Below, one piece after another: positions 18,960 through 26,519 of a DNA stretch of 64,000 nt. Below the pieces are notes generated by a model. That model saw nothing but the letters and a program-made list of their open reading frames with translations. It made no database searches and was not told the DNA's origin. Position 1 is the first letter of the stretch. Each line of letters opens with the position of its first letter. The DNA lies in contig NZ_CP125619.1 of NCBI RefSeq assembly GCF_030053115.1, forward strand, positions 4,165,501-4,229,500, written 5' to 3'. The translations under genes and the position numbers were made by a program. The DNA comes from Pseudomonas svalbardensis. Lineage in GTDB: Bacteria > Pseudomonadota > Gammaproteobacteria > Pseudomonadales > Pseudomonadaceae.

Positions 18960-19610
18960 TTAGAATTTGGCGGTTGCCTGAACCACTACGCCGATAATTC
19001 GGCACTCTTCGGTGAAGATAGCCTTCGGATAGGTCGGATTGAGCGGGACCAGGTAACGCTGCCCGCCCTCTTCGATCAGCTTGCGAAAGGTCGCCTCGGC
19101 GCTGTCCGGCCAGTGGGCAATCACCAACTTTCCGGGTTCCGGCACAATGGCCGGGTCCACCAGGATCATCATGCCTTCGGCAATGCTGATACCCGTGGGC
19201 GCGGTCATCGCATCGCCCACCACACTCAGCCAGAAGGCCGGGCCTTGGGCGTGGTAGTCGGTCAGCTCAAAGCGTTCCTCCTTGCGATACACCGTCAGCT
19301 CACCATCGCGCAGCTGCGCCGGCTCCTTCCAGTCACTGACCGGGTAGCGGAAGTACGGGTTGTACTTCAGCGCCAGAGGCATCTCCTCCTCTTCCAAGAT
19401 GAGTGGTTCGCGGATCACCAGCGCCACTTCGAGAAAGTCCATGCCCAGCGCCTTCAACACACGGTTCATGTTGACGACGCCGGGGTCGCGGCGTTTGTTC
19501 AGCCAGTGGCCGACGCCGCCCTGGGACATCCCGAGGCGATCTGCGAGTTCTTCTTGAGTGACTTTGAGTTCACTCATCTTGGCCTTGACCAACTCAATCC
19601 ATTTATCCAT
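18960..19610 (-). CDS. XRE/S24 LexA-CI-type repressor (PrtR-like) lacking the autocleavage Ser
   Basis: A protein of 216 residues from the ATG at 19610 (MDKWIELVKAKM). Residues 12-65 form an XRE helix-turn-helix (VTQEELADRLGMSQGGVGHW), and 80-216 an S24/LexA-type fold closely like lambda CI (EGMMILVDPAIVPEPGKLVI, TFRKLIEEGG, LVPLNPTYP). It resembles PrtR, the pyocin repressor of pseudomonads. In CI the segment NSMTAPTG holds the nucleophilic Ser; here it reads DAMTAPTG, so Ala134 replaces Ser. The catalytic Lys position of TFKKLI is Arg176. No Ala-Gly pair is seen in the linker. It should still bind DNA but is unlikely to self-cleave with RecA. No pyocin or phage genes are nearby. Confidence 0.88.
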   Translation of the reverse strand: MDKWIELVKAKMSELKVTQEELADRLGMSQGGVGHWLNKRRDPGVVNMNRVLKALGMDFLEVALVIREPLILEEEEMPLALKYNPYFRYPVSDWKEPAQLRDGELTVYRKEERFELTDYHAQGPAFWLSVVGDAMTAPTGISIAEGMMILVDPAIVPEPGKLVIAHWPDSAEATFRKLIEEGGQRYLVPLNPTYPKAIFTEECRIIGVVVQATAKF

Positions 19611-19655
19611 GTGCGGCACGATACGTGGGCGCCTCCAGCCGTCAAAACACAAATT

Positions 19656-19693
19656 GTAGTATTTAATCTCTCGTCATAAATACAGTACGTACT
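19656..19693. promoter_or_regulatory. inverted repeats between the repressor and DUF6124 genes
   Basis: gtagtattta (19656-19665) faces taaatacagt (19677-19686) as an imperfect inverted repeat, and agtacgtact (19684-19693) is a perfect palindrome. They lie in the divergent promoter region of the PrtR-like repressor and are candidate operators for it. Confidence 0.5.
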
Positions 19694-19739
19694 AGGATTG
19701 GTTCACGGATCTGAATCTATCACGGAGTTTGCCATCGCC

Positions 19740-20081
19740 ATGTCCATCCCCTGCAACGACCTGCCTGACATGCAAATCGACACTTCCCTCACCTCGCCAA
19801 AAGGCTCTGCCGCCGCGCAACGAGCACTGGACTATTACTTGAAACCAGCTGTTTCAGAGGAAGTGGTCGAAGAACGTTTCTTTGACGTAAACCGCAACAT
19901 CAGCTGCGAAGAGGCGCTGGTCCATGCCACGGACTTGCTACGTTGTGCCGCCGCCATCGCGTACGAGTCAGCCAGCAATTTACAGGGCGCAAGTCGGGAC
20001 CTGGCGTTTTCGGCGGTGCACATGATCGATATGGCCAGGGCGATGGTAGATCGATCCCTGGAGGGCGATCAGAACGGGTGA
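19740..20081 (+). CDS. DUF6124-like small protein
   Basis: About 113 residues if it starts at the ATG at 19740 behind CGGAG; an in-frame start at 19698 would add 14 residues. It has the RALDYYLKP segment and a helical C-terminal part (ALVHATDLLRCAAAIAYE, HMIDMARAMVDRSL) typical of a Pseudomonas family I know as DUF6124 (earlier DUF3077). Function is unknown. It is divergent from the S24 repressor, which may regulate it, and lies just upstream of the PrrF RNA. Confidence 0.75.
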   Translation: MSIPCNDLPDMQIDTSLTSPKGSAAAQRALDYYLKPAVSEEVVEERFFDVNRNISCEEALVHATDLLRCAAAIAYESASNLQGASRDLAFSAVHMIDMARAMVDRSLEGDQNG

Positions 20082-20140
20082 TACGCGGGTGCTTGCGAGG
20101 AGGACAGGAAAGACTTTTCCAATCAGGCAGATAAAAGCAT

Positions 20141-20170
20141 TTGACTTGCAAACGAGAATGATTATTATTG
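20141..20170 (+). promoter_or_regulatory. Fur box overlapping the prrF promoter
   Basis: The -35 ttgact (20141-20146) and -10 tattat (20163-20168) are 16 bases apart, and aacgagaatgattattattg (20151-20170) matches the Fur consensus of GATAAT/ATTATC repeats well. Iron-loaded Fur would cover the promoter. Confidence 0.88.
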
Positions 20171-20175
20171 CATGC

Positions 20176-20288
20176 AGCTGGTCGCGAGATCAGTCGATTG
20201 TCCAAGTGACCTTAGGTCGGTCTCCTGGACTATCTCCTCATCAGGCTAATCACGGTTTTTGACCCGGCTTTTTGCCGGGTCTTTTTTT
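20176..20288 (+). ncRNA. prrF: iron-responsive small RNA PrrF
   Basis: About 113 nt from the predicted start to the end of the terminator; PrrF1 and PrrF2 of P. aeruginosa are 114-116 nt. The 5' ctggtcgcgagatcag and the core tctcctcatcaggctaatc (20232-20250) match the strongly conserved PrrF antisense region. The 3' end is a terminator with arms gacccggc and gccgggtc and eight T. PrrF, with Hfq, represses mRNAs of iron-rich proteins such as sodB, sdh and acnA under iron starvation. A single copy is seen here, as expected outside P. aeruginosa where the two copies are not in tandem. Confidence 0.92.
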
Positions 20289-20289
20289 T
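20261..20289 (+). terminator. terminator of prrF
   Basis: An 8-bp stem gacccggc/gccgggtc with a five-T loop, followed by eight T. The remaining bases up to 20565 hold only the promoter region of the next gene and no further feature I can support. Confidence 0.9.
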
Positions 20290-20565
20290 GCCAGTTATTC
20301 TGGCTTTACCTTCAGGCTAATGAAGTCTTTAGGTGCTGCAAATTCGAATGGCGCGGATGATATCAAAAGAATATCCGTTGGCAAGAGAAGCCCGGCATCA
20401 TTGGCCCAAACCAATCAAAAATAGCGCTTGAGAATCAATCGCACAGTCTCTAAGCTGCGTCGGCGTCAAGGAGGACGCCCCCCGCTTCAGGCCAGAATTT
20501 CCCCCGGTTTTACCCTTCCCAGCGTGTAAAGTAACAGCCATAAAAATCATATTCAGGAATCGACT

Positions 20566-21717
20566 ATGGCCGTGGCTAAATCCTCTTTCGACATCAGTGC
20601 CAACTTCGACAGTGGCAACATTGAAGTGCTGGACATCAGCAATCCATTGCAAGCCCTGCTGGCCATCAAGCCAGACACTCGCAGCCAACACTTTCAGTGG
20701 TTCCACTTCAAGGCCAGCGGTCTGCACGTCGGTCAGGAACACTGGTTTCGTCTGAACAATGCCAGCAAGTCCTCCTACAACAAAGCCTGGGATGGTTATC
20801 AGACGGTGGCGTCCTACGACCACGTCAACTGGTTCCGGGTGCCGACCATTTTCGAAGGTGACTGCCTGCGCTTCAGCCTTGAAGCCACCGCCACCCACGC
20901 CTGGTTTGCTTACTTCGAACCCTACAGCCGCGGTCGCCATGACTGGTTGATCGAGCAAGCGCTGACCAAGGCCGGCACCGAACTGCTGGCCACCGGCAAG
21001 AGCGTCGAAGGTCGAGACATCCAGCTGCTGCGTAAAGGCACGGGCGCCGAAGGTCAGCGCAAGGTCTGGATCATTGCCCAGCAACACCCCGGCGAACACA
21101 TGGCCGAGTGGTTCATGGAAGGCGTGATCGAACGTCTCGAAAAACACGACGATCCGGTATTGAACAAACTGCTGACAAGCGCCGATCTGTATTTGGTGCC
21201 GAACATGAACCCGGACGGCGCTTTCCACGGTCACCTGCGCACCAACGCCATGGGCCAGGACCTGAACCGCGCCTGGCAGAGCGCCAACCAGGAAATCAGC
21301 CCGGAAGTGCTGTTCGTTCAGCAGCAGATGGAAAAGTACGGCGTCGACCTGTTCCTCGACATCCATGGCGATGAAGAAATCCCCTACGTGTTCACCGCCG
21401 GTTGCGAAGGCAACCCAGGCTACACGCCACGGATCGAAAAACTCGAAGAGCATTTCCGCAGTCATCTGAAGCACCTGACCAAGGACTTCCAGACTAAGCA
21501 CGGCTACACCCGCGACGAGCCGGGCAAAGCCAACATGACCCTGGCGTGCAACAGCGTCGGCGAGATATTCGACTGCCTGTCGCTGACCCTCGAAATGCCC
21601 TTCAAGGACAACAACGATGCGCCGAACGCCCTGACCGGCTGGTCCGGCAAGCGCTCGAAGCAGTTGGGCAAGGATGTGCTGACCACCGTTGCGGATATGG
21701 TCAACACCTTGCGCTGA
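20566..21717 (+). CDS. M14 family metallocarboxypeptidase, cytosolic carboxypeptidase-like
   Basis: A protein of 383 residues with an N-terminal beta-sandwich domain (about 1-125) and a C-terminal zinc carboxypeptidase domain, the layout of M14D cytosolic carboxypeptidases. The zinc site is HPGEH (His174, Glu177) plus His267 in DIHGDEE; MNPDGAF, the QDLNRAW substrate-binding Arg and the catalytic Glu of LTLEMPF (about 345) are in place. There is no signal peptide, so it should act in the cytosol, removing C-terminal residues or gamma-linked Glu/DAP. The physiological substrate in Pseudomonas is not known to me. Confidence 0.9.
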   Translation: MAVAKSSFDISANFDSGNIEVLDISNPLQALLAIKPDTRSQHFQWFHFKASGLHVGQEHWFRLNNASKSSYNKAWDGYQTVASYDHVNWFRVPTIFEGDCLRFSLEATATHAWFAYFEPYSRGRHDWLIEQALTKAGTELLATGKSVEGRDIQLLRKGTGAEGQRKVWIIAQQHPGEHMAEWFMEGVIERLEKHDDPVLNKLLTSADLYLVPNMNPDGAFHGHLRTNAMGQDLNRAWQSANQEISPEVLFVQQQMEKYGVDLFLDIHGDEEIPYVFTAGCEGNPGYTPRIEKLEEHFRSHLKHLTKDFQTKHGYTRDEPGKANMTLACNSVGEIFDCLSLTLEMPFKDNNDAPNALTGWSGKRSKQLGKDVLTTVADMVNTLR

Positions 21718-21813
21718 CGGCCCGATCCATGTAATTGAATGGACTCGCCCACGCCGAGGCGTCAATGCGCCACGGTGGCAGTCTAAACAGCCAACGACAG
21801 CGAGGGCGAGTCC

Positions 21814-22917
21814 ATGAAAAAGCATACTTCGATTGATCAATCTTTGTCTTCTGCCGATTTATCGGCCTGCACTACCGTGGCGGTCGACCTGGCCAAGCAT
21901 GTTTTCCAGCTCGCCGGCGAAGACGCCCTCGGCAAGGTGCATTATGAGCAGCGGATCAAGTCGCGCGAGGCGTTCTACGAGTTTCTCCGCCAGCTGCCGC
22001 CTCATGTCGTGGTCCTGATGGAGACCGGCCCGGGCGCTCAAGCTTGGGCCCGGCAGTTGCAGGATCAAGGCAACCTGGCGCGGATCCTTCCTGCCGGTCT
22101 GGTGGCCAAGCATCGCAGCGGCCCTAAAAATGATCGTAACGATGCGCTGGCAATCCTGCGTGCCGGTCGCGACGAAAAGATCTGCGCAGTGCCGGTCAAA
22201 AGTGTCGCAGCGCTGGCCATGCAGGCACTGCATCGCGCTCGTCAAGGTTACGTGCGTCGCCGCACCGCCGTGAGTAATCAGATGCGCGGCCTGCTGCTTG
22301 AGCACGGGATTGCGCTGGCACAGGGCGACGTCGCGATCAGCCAGAGAATCCCGCGGATATTGGAGGATGCCACTCAGCCGGTGCCTGCCATGTTGCGCGA
22401 ACTGATCGACGAACTGTTGGCCGAGTGGCGCCATTTGGGCGAGCGCATCAACGTCCTGACGGGACGCCTGGAAGTGGCCGCGAACGCCGACAAGACAGCC
22501 AAACGGTTGATGACTGTGCGCGGTATCGGCCCAATCACCGCTACGGCGCTGGTGGCCAAGGAAACCAAGCCTGAGCGTTTTCCCAATGCTCGCATGTTCG
22601 CCGCGTACTTCGGCATGGTCCCTGATCAGCACAGCAGCGGGAAGACGATTCAACTGGGGGACATGACCAAGCGAGGCGATAGCTATTTGCGCAGCCTGAT
22701 GATCCAGGGTGCCCACGCGGTATTGCAGCAGTTGCGACCTGATTCCCAACAGCCCGACGACCGCCGTTTGTTGCGCTGGATGAGCCGATTGGGCCGCAAG
22801 GACGCAGCGGTCAGGTTGGCCAATCGCAACCTGCGCATCGTCTGGGTGCTTTTACAGAATGACCAGACTTATCGTCGCCAGCCCGCCGACGGCCAGCAAG
22901 CGACGATGAGCCACTGA
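21814..22917 (+). CDS. IS110 family transposase
   Basis: A protein of 367 residues with an N-terminal RuvC-like DEDD domain: Asp25 in VAVDLAKHVF, Glu70 in VLMETGPGA, Asp107 and Asp110 in KNDRNDALAI. A coiled-coil linker follows, then a C-terminal Tnp domain with RGIGPITATALVAK and the GKTIQLGDMTKRGDSYLR segment that holds the catalytic Ser region. The frame is intact with no internal stop, so the element could be active. Codon use is not visibly foreign. Confidence 0.93.
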   Translation: MKKHTSIDQSLSSADLSACTTVAVDLAKHVFQLAGEDALGKVHYEQRIKSREAFYEFLRQLPPHVVVLMETGPGAQAWARQLQDQGNLARILPAGLVAKHRSGPKNDRNDALAILRAGRDEKICAVPVKSVAALAMQALHRARQGYVRRRTAVSNQMRGLLLEHGIALAQGDVAISQRIPRILEDATQPVPAMLRELIDELLAEWRHLGERINVLTGRLEVAANADKTAKRLMTVRGIGPITATALVAKETKPERFPNARMFAAYFGMVPDQHSSGKTIQLGDMTKRGDSYLRSLMIQGAHAVLQQLRPDSQQPDDRRLLRWMSRLGRKDAAVRLANRNLRIVWVLLQNDQTYRRQPADGQQATMSH

Positions 22918-23156
22918 TCCACCGAGTTCTGCCACCGAGGTACCTACTGACCAACCTGTTGCTGAAAAAACATTGACCCCTGGTAAGACCGGCGTGGATA
23001 GATGCCTAAGCTGCTAGTGGCCTTCGAGGCCTGACTGTAATCGGCATGCCACGAGCTCTTCCAATTTTGGCCAGAAGCCGACGACGGCTTCCTCGAGTAG
23101 GCCTAATACATAGATGCAACGGGGCGGCAGTTTTTTTAAAAGCGGGTAGACAGTGG
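22918..23156 (+). ncRNA. candidate bridge RNA (seekRNA) region of the IS110 element
   Basis: The 239-bp non-coding tail between the transposase stop and the right repeat contains short inverted repeats (for example aggcct at 23028-23033 against its copy near 23099-23104, and gccgacgacggc near 23073) and no gene. In IS1111-group elements this region encodes the RNA that guides insertion. Exact RNA ends and guide loops cannot be set by eye. Confidence 0.55.
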
Positions 23157-23171
23157 GGGCGAGTCCATACA

Positions 23172-23300
23172 TAGCAGCTGGCGAAGCCTGCGTTCGGCTG
23201 CGCAGCAGACGTCAATCCATTCACCACGGTTTAACTGAATGACCGAGGCGTTTGATTTTGCGACTGCTTCGCAGCCGAACGCAGGCTTCGCCAGCCGCTA
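23172..23300. repeat. REPIN (inverted REP pair), gtagcagctg type
   Basis: The arm tagcagctggcgaagcctgc and its complement ending in gccagccgcta (23291-23300 and leftwards) enclose a spacer with atccattcaccacggttt. The same family occurs at 34255-34413 and 44519-44666. The IS right repeat is four bases from this copy, whose first base (G of gtagc) is changed. Confidence 0.88.
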
Positions 23301-23307
23301 CAGGGGA

Positions 23308-23853
23308 TCAGCCGCGATCCTTGCCCCGCAACATGCTGTCCAGCACGTCATCGCGGCGCACCCAACCGTGAAACAACGCCGCCGCCAAATGCAGCAGCAC
23401 CGTCAAGAACAACAAATACGCCAGATACCCGTGAGCCTTGCGCAGGAACGCAAACACCTGCGCATTCGCCGGTACGATCGACGGCAACTGCAATGAGCTG
23501 CTGAGCATCACCGGATCCCCCGCCGCCGAAATCATCGCCCAGCCCAGCAGCGGCAAAATCAGCATCAAGGCGTACAGCAACACATGCGAAGCCTTGGCCG
23601 CCAGCGCTTGCCAACCCGGCAGATCCGCCGGCAGCGGTGGCTGTTGCGTGGAAAAACGCACGGCCAGGCGCACGATCACCAGCAGCAGAATCGCGACGCC
23701 CAAGGGTTTGTGCAGATGAATCAGCCACTCATGACGCTCGGACACCGAAGCGGCCATGCCCGCGCCGATAAACAGCATGGCAATGATCATCAGCGCCATC
23801 AGCCAGTGCAGCAATCGCGCTAAAGGCGCGAAGTGGTTCGGTTGAGCGCTCAT
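23308..23853 (-). CDS. cytochrome b561 (CybB-like)
   Basis: A protein of 181 residues with four membrane helices (about 10-32, 45-65, 90-112 and 142-165) and haem-ligand His residues in LARLLHWLMAL, HLHKPLGV and LLFLTVLLHLAAALFHG. It would pass electrons from quinol through two b haems. The start overlaps the stop of the upstream catalase-like gene by four bases (ATGA on the minus strand), so the two are translated together and probably form one redox unit. Confidence 0.9.
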   Translation of the reverse strand: MSAQPNHFAPLARLLHWLMALMIIAMLFIGAGMAASVSERHEWLIHLHKPLGVAILLLVIVRLAVRFSTQQPPLPADLPGWQALAAKASHVLLYALMLILPLLGWAMISAAGDPVMLSSSLQLPSIVPANAQVFAFLRKAHGYLAYLLFLTVLLHLAAALFHGWVRRDDVLDSMLRGKDRG

Positions 23854-24938
23854 TGACGAGACTCCTGTTTATTCGCAGCGGGCAACTGGCTGACTTCGCT
23901 GGTACGACGCAAGTAGGAAGTGGCGTACCCCGCTGAACGAGCGACGAGCAATGGGTCGTCGGAACTTTCTATGCCGGCGGGCAGTACCAGTGGGTCGTAG
24001 TTGATGTCACGGCATTCGCCATTGAGTTGCGGCTGAGTGCTTTCGAGCACCAGGGTGCCGGCGTTCAACACTTTGCGACCCTCGGGCCAGGCTTTGCTGG
24101 CGTCGTTGACCGGATCGCCAGGGTTGGCCAGGGTGATGTTCAGCTGCCAACGCAGCGGCCCTGCGGAAATGCGCTGAACCAGGTCTTTCTCCAGGAACTC
24201 ACCCCCTTCAGGCGCCGTAGCACCCGCTGTATCCTGAGCGACGGGCACCATGCTCCAGCGCACCGCTTGCCGTTGCCCGGCCGCGTTCACCAGGTAAAAC
24301 GCATTGACGCTGTTGTAGGTTTCCGTCACGTAACTGGCCGACGGCTTGGCGGTTTTGATCCAGGCCAGGAACGGTGCAGCTTCCGGATGCGAACCAAAGA
24401 ACGCTGGCACGGCAGCCGGGTTCGGTTTGCCGGTGGCCGGATCCGGTGACTGGGCTTGTTGCAATTGATAGAACGCCTCGGGCGTGCCCACCGGGAACAC
24501 CGGCATGCTGTTCATCCCGGTGCGCCACTGCTGGCCGTTGGCCTGGTTGAATCGCAAGGCCAGGCTGCGGATTGGCACGCTGTTGTCCGGCGCATAAGGA
24601 TTGCCGGCCGGCAATGCAAAACGCCCGACCACCGGGGTCCGCGCTACATTGAACACCTGAGCGCTGGAATAGCTGCGCGCCTCACCGCTGCTCTCGAAAT
24701 GTCCGATCACGCACACGCCTTTGGAGTGGTTACGCCGGAAACCCAGGTGCACGCCGTTGTTGGTCTCCAGCACATTGATCAGCTTTTTCGGCGTCAGGCG
24801 CAGTGGGTCAAAGGTGCCGTTGACGTAGGTAAAAGCCCCGGCCAGGGCGGCAACCACCACAGCGATACCGGCCAGACGTAACGTCAGGCTCGCGGCACTC
24901 AAGGGTGGCCGGGTTGGCGGTGATGAGCGATCTACCAT
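23850..24938 (-). CDS. membrane-anchored catalase-family peroxidase (SrpA-like)
   Basis: About 362 residues from the ATG at 24938; another in-frame ATG at 24965 is possible. A single N-terminal membrane helix (about LAGIAVVVAALAGAFTYV) is followed by a periplasmic haem catalase core, with the distal His in RRNHSKG and SLALRFNQANGQQWRTGMNS. At 360 residues it is a small catalase-like peroxidase of the kind found with a cytochrome b561. Coupling by overlap suggests electrons reach the haem from the quinone pool through b561. The divergent ECF sigma factor is the likely regulator. Confidence 0.88.
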   Translation of the reverse strand: MVDRSSPPTRPPLSAASLTLRLAGIAVVVAALAGAFTYVNGTFDPLRLTPKKLINVLETNNGVHLGFRRNHSKGVCVIGHFESSGEARSYSSAQVFNVARTPVVGRFALPAGNPYAPDNSVPIRSLALRFNQANGQQWRTGMNSMPVFPVGTPEAFYQLQQAQSPDPATGKPNPAAVPAFFGSHPEAAPFLAWIKTAKPSASYVTETYNSVNAFYLVNAAGQRQAVRWSMVPVAQDTAGATAPEGGEFLEKDLVQRISAGPLRWQLNITLANPGDPVNDASKAWPEGRKVLNAGTLVLESTQPQLNGECRDINYDPLVLPAGIESSDDPLLVARSAGYATSYLRRTSEVSQLPAANKQESRQ

Positions 24939-25066
24939 GAAAGACTCCAGGGCCATCGGCCACAAGTGAGAAGGATCAAGCAGACGAACCCCACGGTGGT
25001 TTATTCCATAGCGCGGTATTTATTTTTTCAGGCGTGGAATAACCTCCAATGCCGGGCGTCTCCCGG

Positions 25067-25224
25067 GTGTCCGATCTCACAAATACGTTCCTTTTTTGGC
25101 GAGTGGCTGTTGTTGCCAGGCAAGGCGCCGCGACGCGTCATAGCTCGCTATGGCAAGGAGCGGCAACGCAGTATGGCGACAACAGACGCCGCCAAAAAGG
25201 AAACGTATTTGTGAGACCGGACAC
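25067..25224. repeat. 158-bp inverted-repeat element (MITE-like)
   Basis: gtgtccgatctcacaaatac at the left and the complement of gtatttgtgagaccggacac at the right are terminal inverted repeats of about 26 bases with two or three mismatches; pairing continues inside (tggcg against cgcca, tgttgttgcc against ggcgacaaca). It fills most of the divergent promoter region between the catalase and sigma-factor genes. It has no transposase, and I cannot match it to a named family. Confidence 0.8.
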
Positions 25225-25253
25225 CCCCTAGCGTAGTGACTAGCCAGAACTTC

Positions 25254-25760
25254 ATGAACGATATCGACGAACAACTGAGAGAAATCATTCCCAGATTGCG
25301 CCGGTTTGCCGTGTCGTTGACGCGCAATCCCAGCAGCGCAGACGACCTGGTGCAGTCTTGCCTTGAGCGCGCGCTGTCGAGTTGGGGCGACAAACGCCCC
25401 GAGGGCGACTTGCGCGCCTGGTTGTTTTCGATTCTGTATCGACAGTTTCTCGATGCTCACCGGCGCTCCCGGCGTTATGCGCGAATGCTCGAGTTCTTTA
25501 CCGGGCGTGACGATTCACAGCCGTCGGTGGAACGCACCGTGATCGCCCAATCGACCCTGAAAGCCTTCGACCAGCTCACCACCGAACAACGCGCCCTGCT
25601 GCTCTGGGTCTCGGTCGAAGGCTTGAGTTATAAAGACGTCGCCGAGATTCTCGACGTCCCCACCGGCACCGTAATGTCCCGCCTGTCCCGTGCCCGCCAG
25701 GCCTTGCGCCAGTTGAGCGACGGCGAAATCACCCGCCCTTCTCTGCGGAGACTCAAATGA
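25254..25760 (+). CDS. ECF sigma factor
   Basis: About 168 residues from the ATG at 25254; a GTG at 25236 in frame is the alternative and neither has a good ribosome site. Region 2 is around 15-75 (LRRFAVSLTRNPSSADDLVQ, LRAWLFSILYRQF) and region 4 around 105-155 (LTTEQRALLLWVSVEGLSYK, EILDVPTGTVMSRLSRARQ). It overlaps its partner anti-sigma gene by four bases and is divergent from the catalase/b561 pair, so it probably activates its own operon and that pair in response to an oxidative or envelope signal. Confidence 0.9.
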   Translation: MNDIDEQLREIIPRLRRFAVSLTRNPSSADDLVQSCLERALSSWGDKRPEGDLRAWLFSILYRQFLDAHRRSRRYARMLEFFTGRDDSQPSVERTVIAQSTLKAFDQLTTEQRALLLWVSVEGLSYKDVAEILDVPTGTVMSRLSRARQALRQLSDGEITRPSLRRLK

Positions 25761-26509
25761 TCAGCCTGCCCCCAAGCGAGCGTGACCTGCACGCCTATGT
25801 CGACCAGCAACTCAGCGATGCCGACCGACGTCTGGTGGAAACTTTTCTGGCCAGCAACGTTGAAGTGGCTGCACAAGTGCGCGCCTGGCAGCAGGATGCC
25901 CAGCAACTGCGCGCGGCATTGAGCGGCGCCCTGCAGCAACCGGCCAACCCGGACCTCGACCCGGCGCTGATTCGCCAACGCCTCAAACGACAATCTCGCC
26001 GTCACCTGGCCAGCGCCGCCGTGTTGCTGATCGCGGTCAGCGTCGGCGGGTTCAGCGGTTGGAAAGCCCGGGAGATGACGTTCATCAGTGCCCAACTGCC
26101 GATGACCGATGCCCTGCAGGCCTATCGCCTGATTGCCCAGCAAGGCATCCTGCCGGCCGATTACAAAGTCAGCGACGACGGTGACATGCAGGGTTGGCTC
26201 GACCGCTATTTCACTCAGGCCAATCGCTTGCCTGACCTCTCGGGCGCCGGTTTCAAACCGGTCAGCGGACGCTTGCTGAGCACCGAGCAAGGGCCGGCGG
26301 CGATGGTGGTTTACGAGGATCAACGCGGCCATAAAGTCAGCTTCTACGTCCGCCCACCGGGTCCGAAAAACTACCTGTTGCCGAGGGGCAGTCGCAGCGA
26401 TGGCGAGTTGCAGGCCGAGTACTGGTCAGGGGGCGGATATAACTATGCAATGGTCAGCCCGAGCGATACGCCGGCGGCGCAGATGCTCAAGCAGACCGTC
26501 CGGTTCTGA
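25757..26509 (+). CDS. anti-sigma factor, transmembrane
   Basis: A protein of 250 residues: a cytosolic N-terminal anti-sigma domain (about 1-75, SERDLHAYVDQQLSDADRR), one membrane helix at about 83-100 (LASAAVLLIAVSVGGF) and a periplasmic C-terminal domain. It lacks the zinc-binding HxxxCxxC motif, so it is not a ZAS-type redox sensor. It would hold the overlapping ECF sigma factor inactive until a periplasmic signal arrives. Confidence 0.9.
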   Translation: MISLPPSERDLHAYVDQQLSDADRRLVETFLASNVEVAAQVRAWQQDAQQLRAALSGALQQPANPDLDPALIRQRLKRQSRRHLASAAVLLIAVSVGGFSGWKAREMTFISAQLPMTDALQAYRLIAQQGILPADYKVSDDGDMQGWLDRYFTQANRLPDLSGAGFKPVSGRLLSTEQGPAAMVVYEDQRGHKVSFYVRPPGPKNYLLPRGSRSDGELQAEYWSGGGYNYAMVSPSDTPAAQMLKQTVRF

Positions 26510-26519
26510 CCTTGCTACC

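Larger units (their letters stand above)
21739..23168 (+). mobile_element. IS110 family insertion sequence, IS1111 group
   Basis: An element of about 1.43 kb bounded by 12-bp inverted repeats, atggactcgccc at 21739-21750 and gggcgagtccat at 23157-23168. Subterminal repeats of this kind mark the IS1111 group; true ends may lie a few bases beyond. The 5' non-coding part is short (about 75 bp) and the 3' one long (about 240 bp), as in this group, where the target-choosing RNA (seekRNA/bridge RNA) is made from the 3' side. A third copy of the repeat, gggcgagtccat at 21804-21815, overlaps the transposase start codon. The right end abuts a REPIN; REP sequences are known targets of IS1111-group elements in Pseudomonas. 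Confidence 0.85.

Noticed and set aside
18960..20081. Prophage or pyocin region suggested by the PrtR-like repressor
   Set aside because: No prtN, holin, lysin or tail genes are present within the flanking sequence.
24966..25214. 82-codon frame in the catalase/sigma-factor gap
   Set aside because: It lies mostly in the 158-bp inverted-repeat element and its other-strand frame is equally open.
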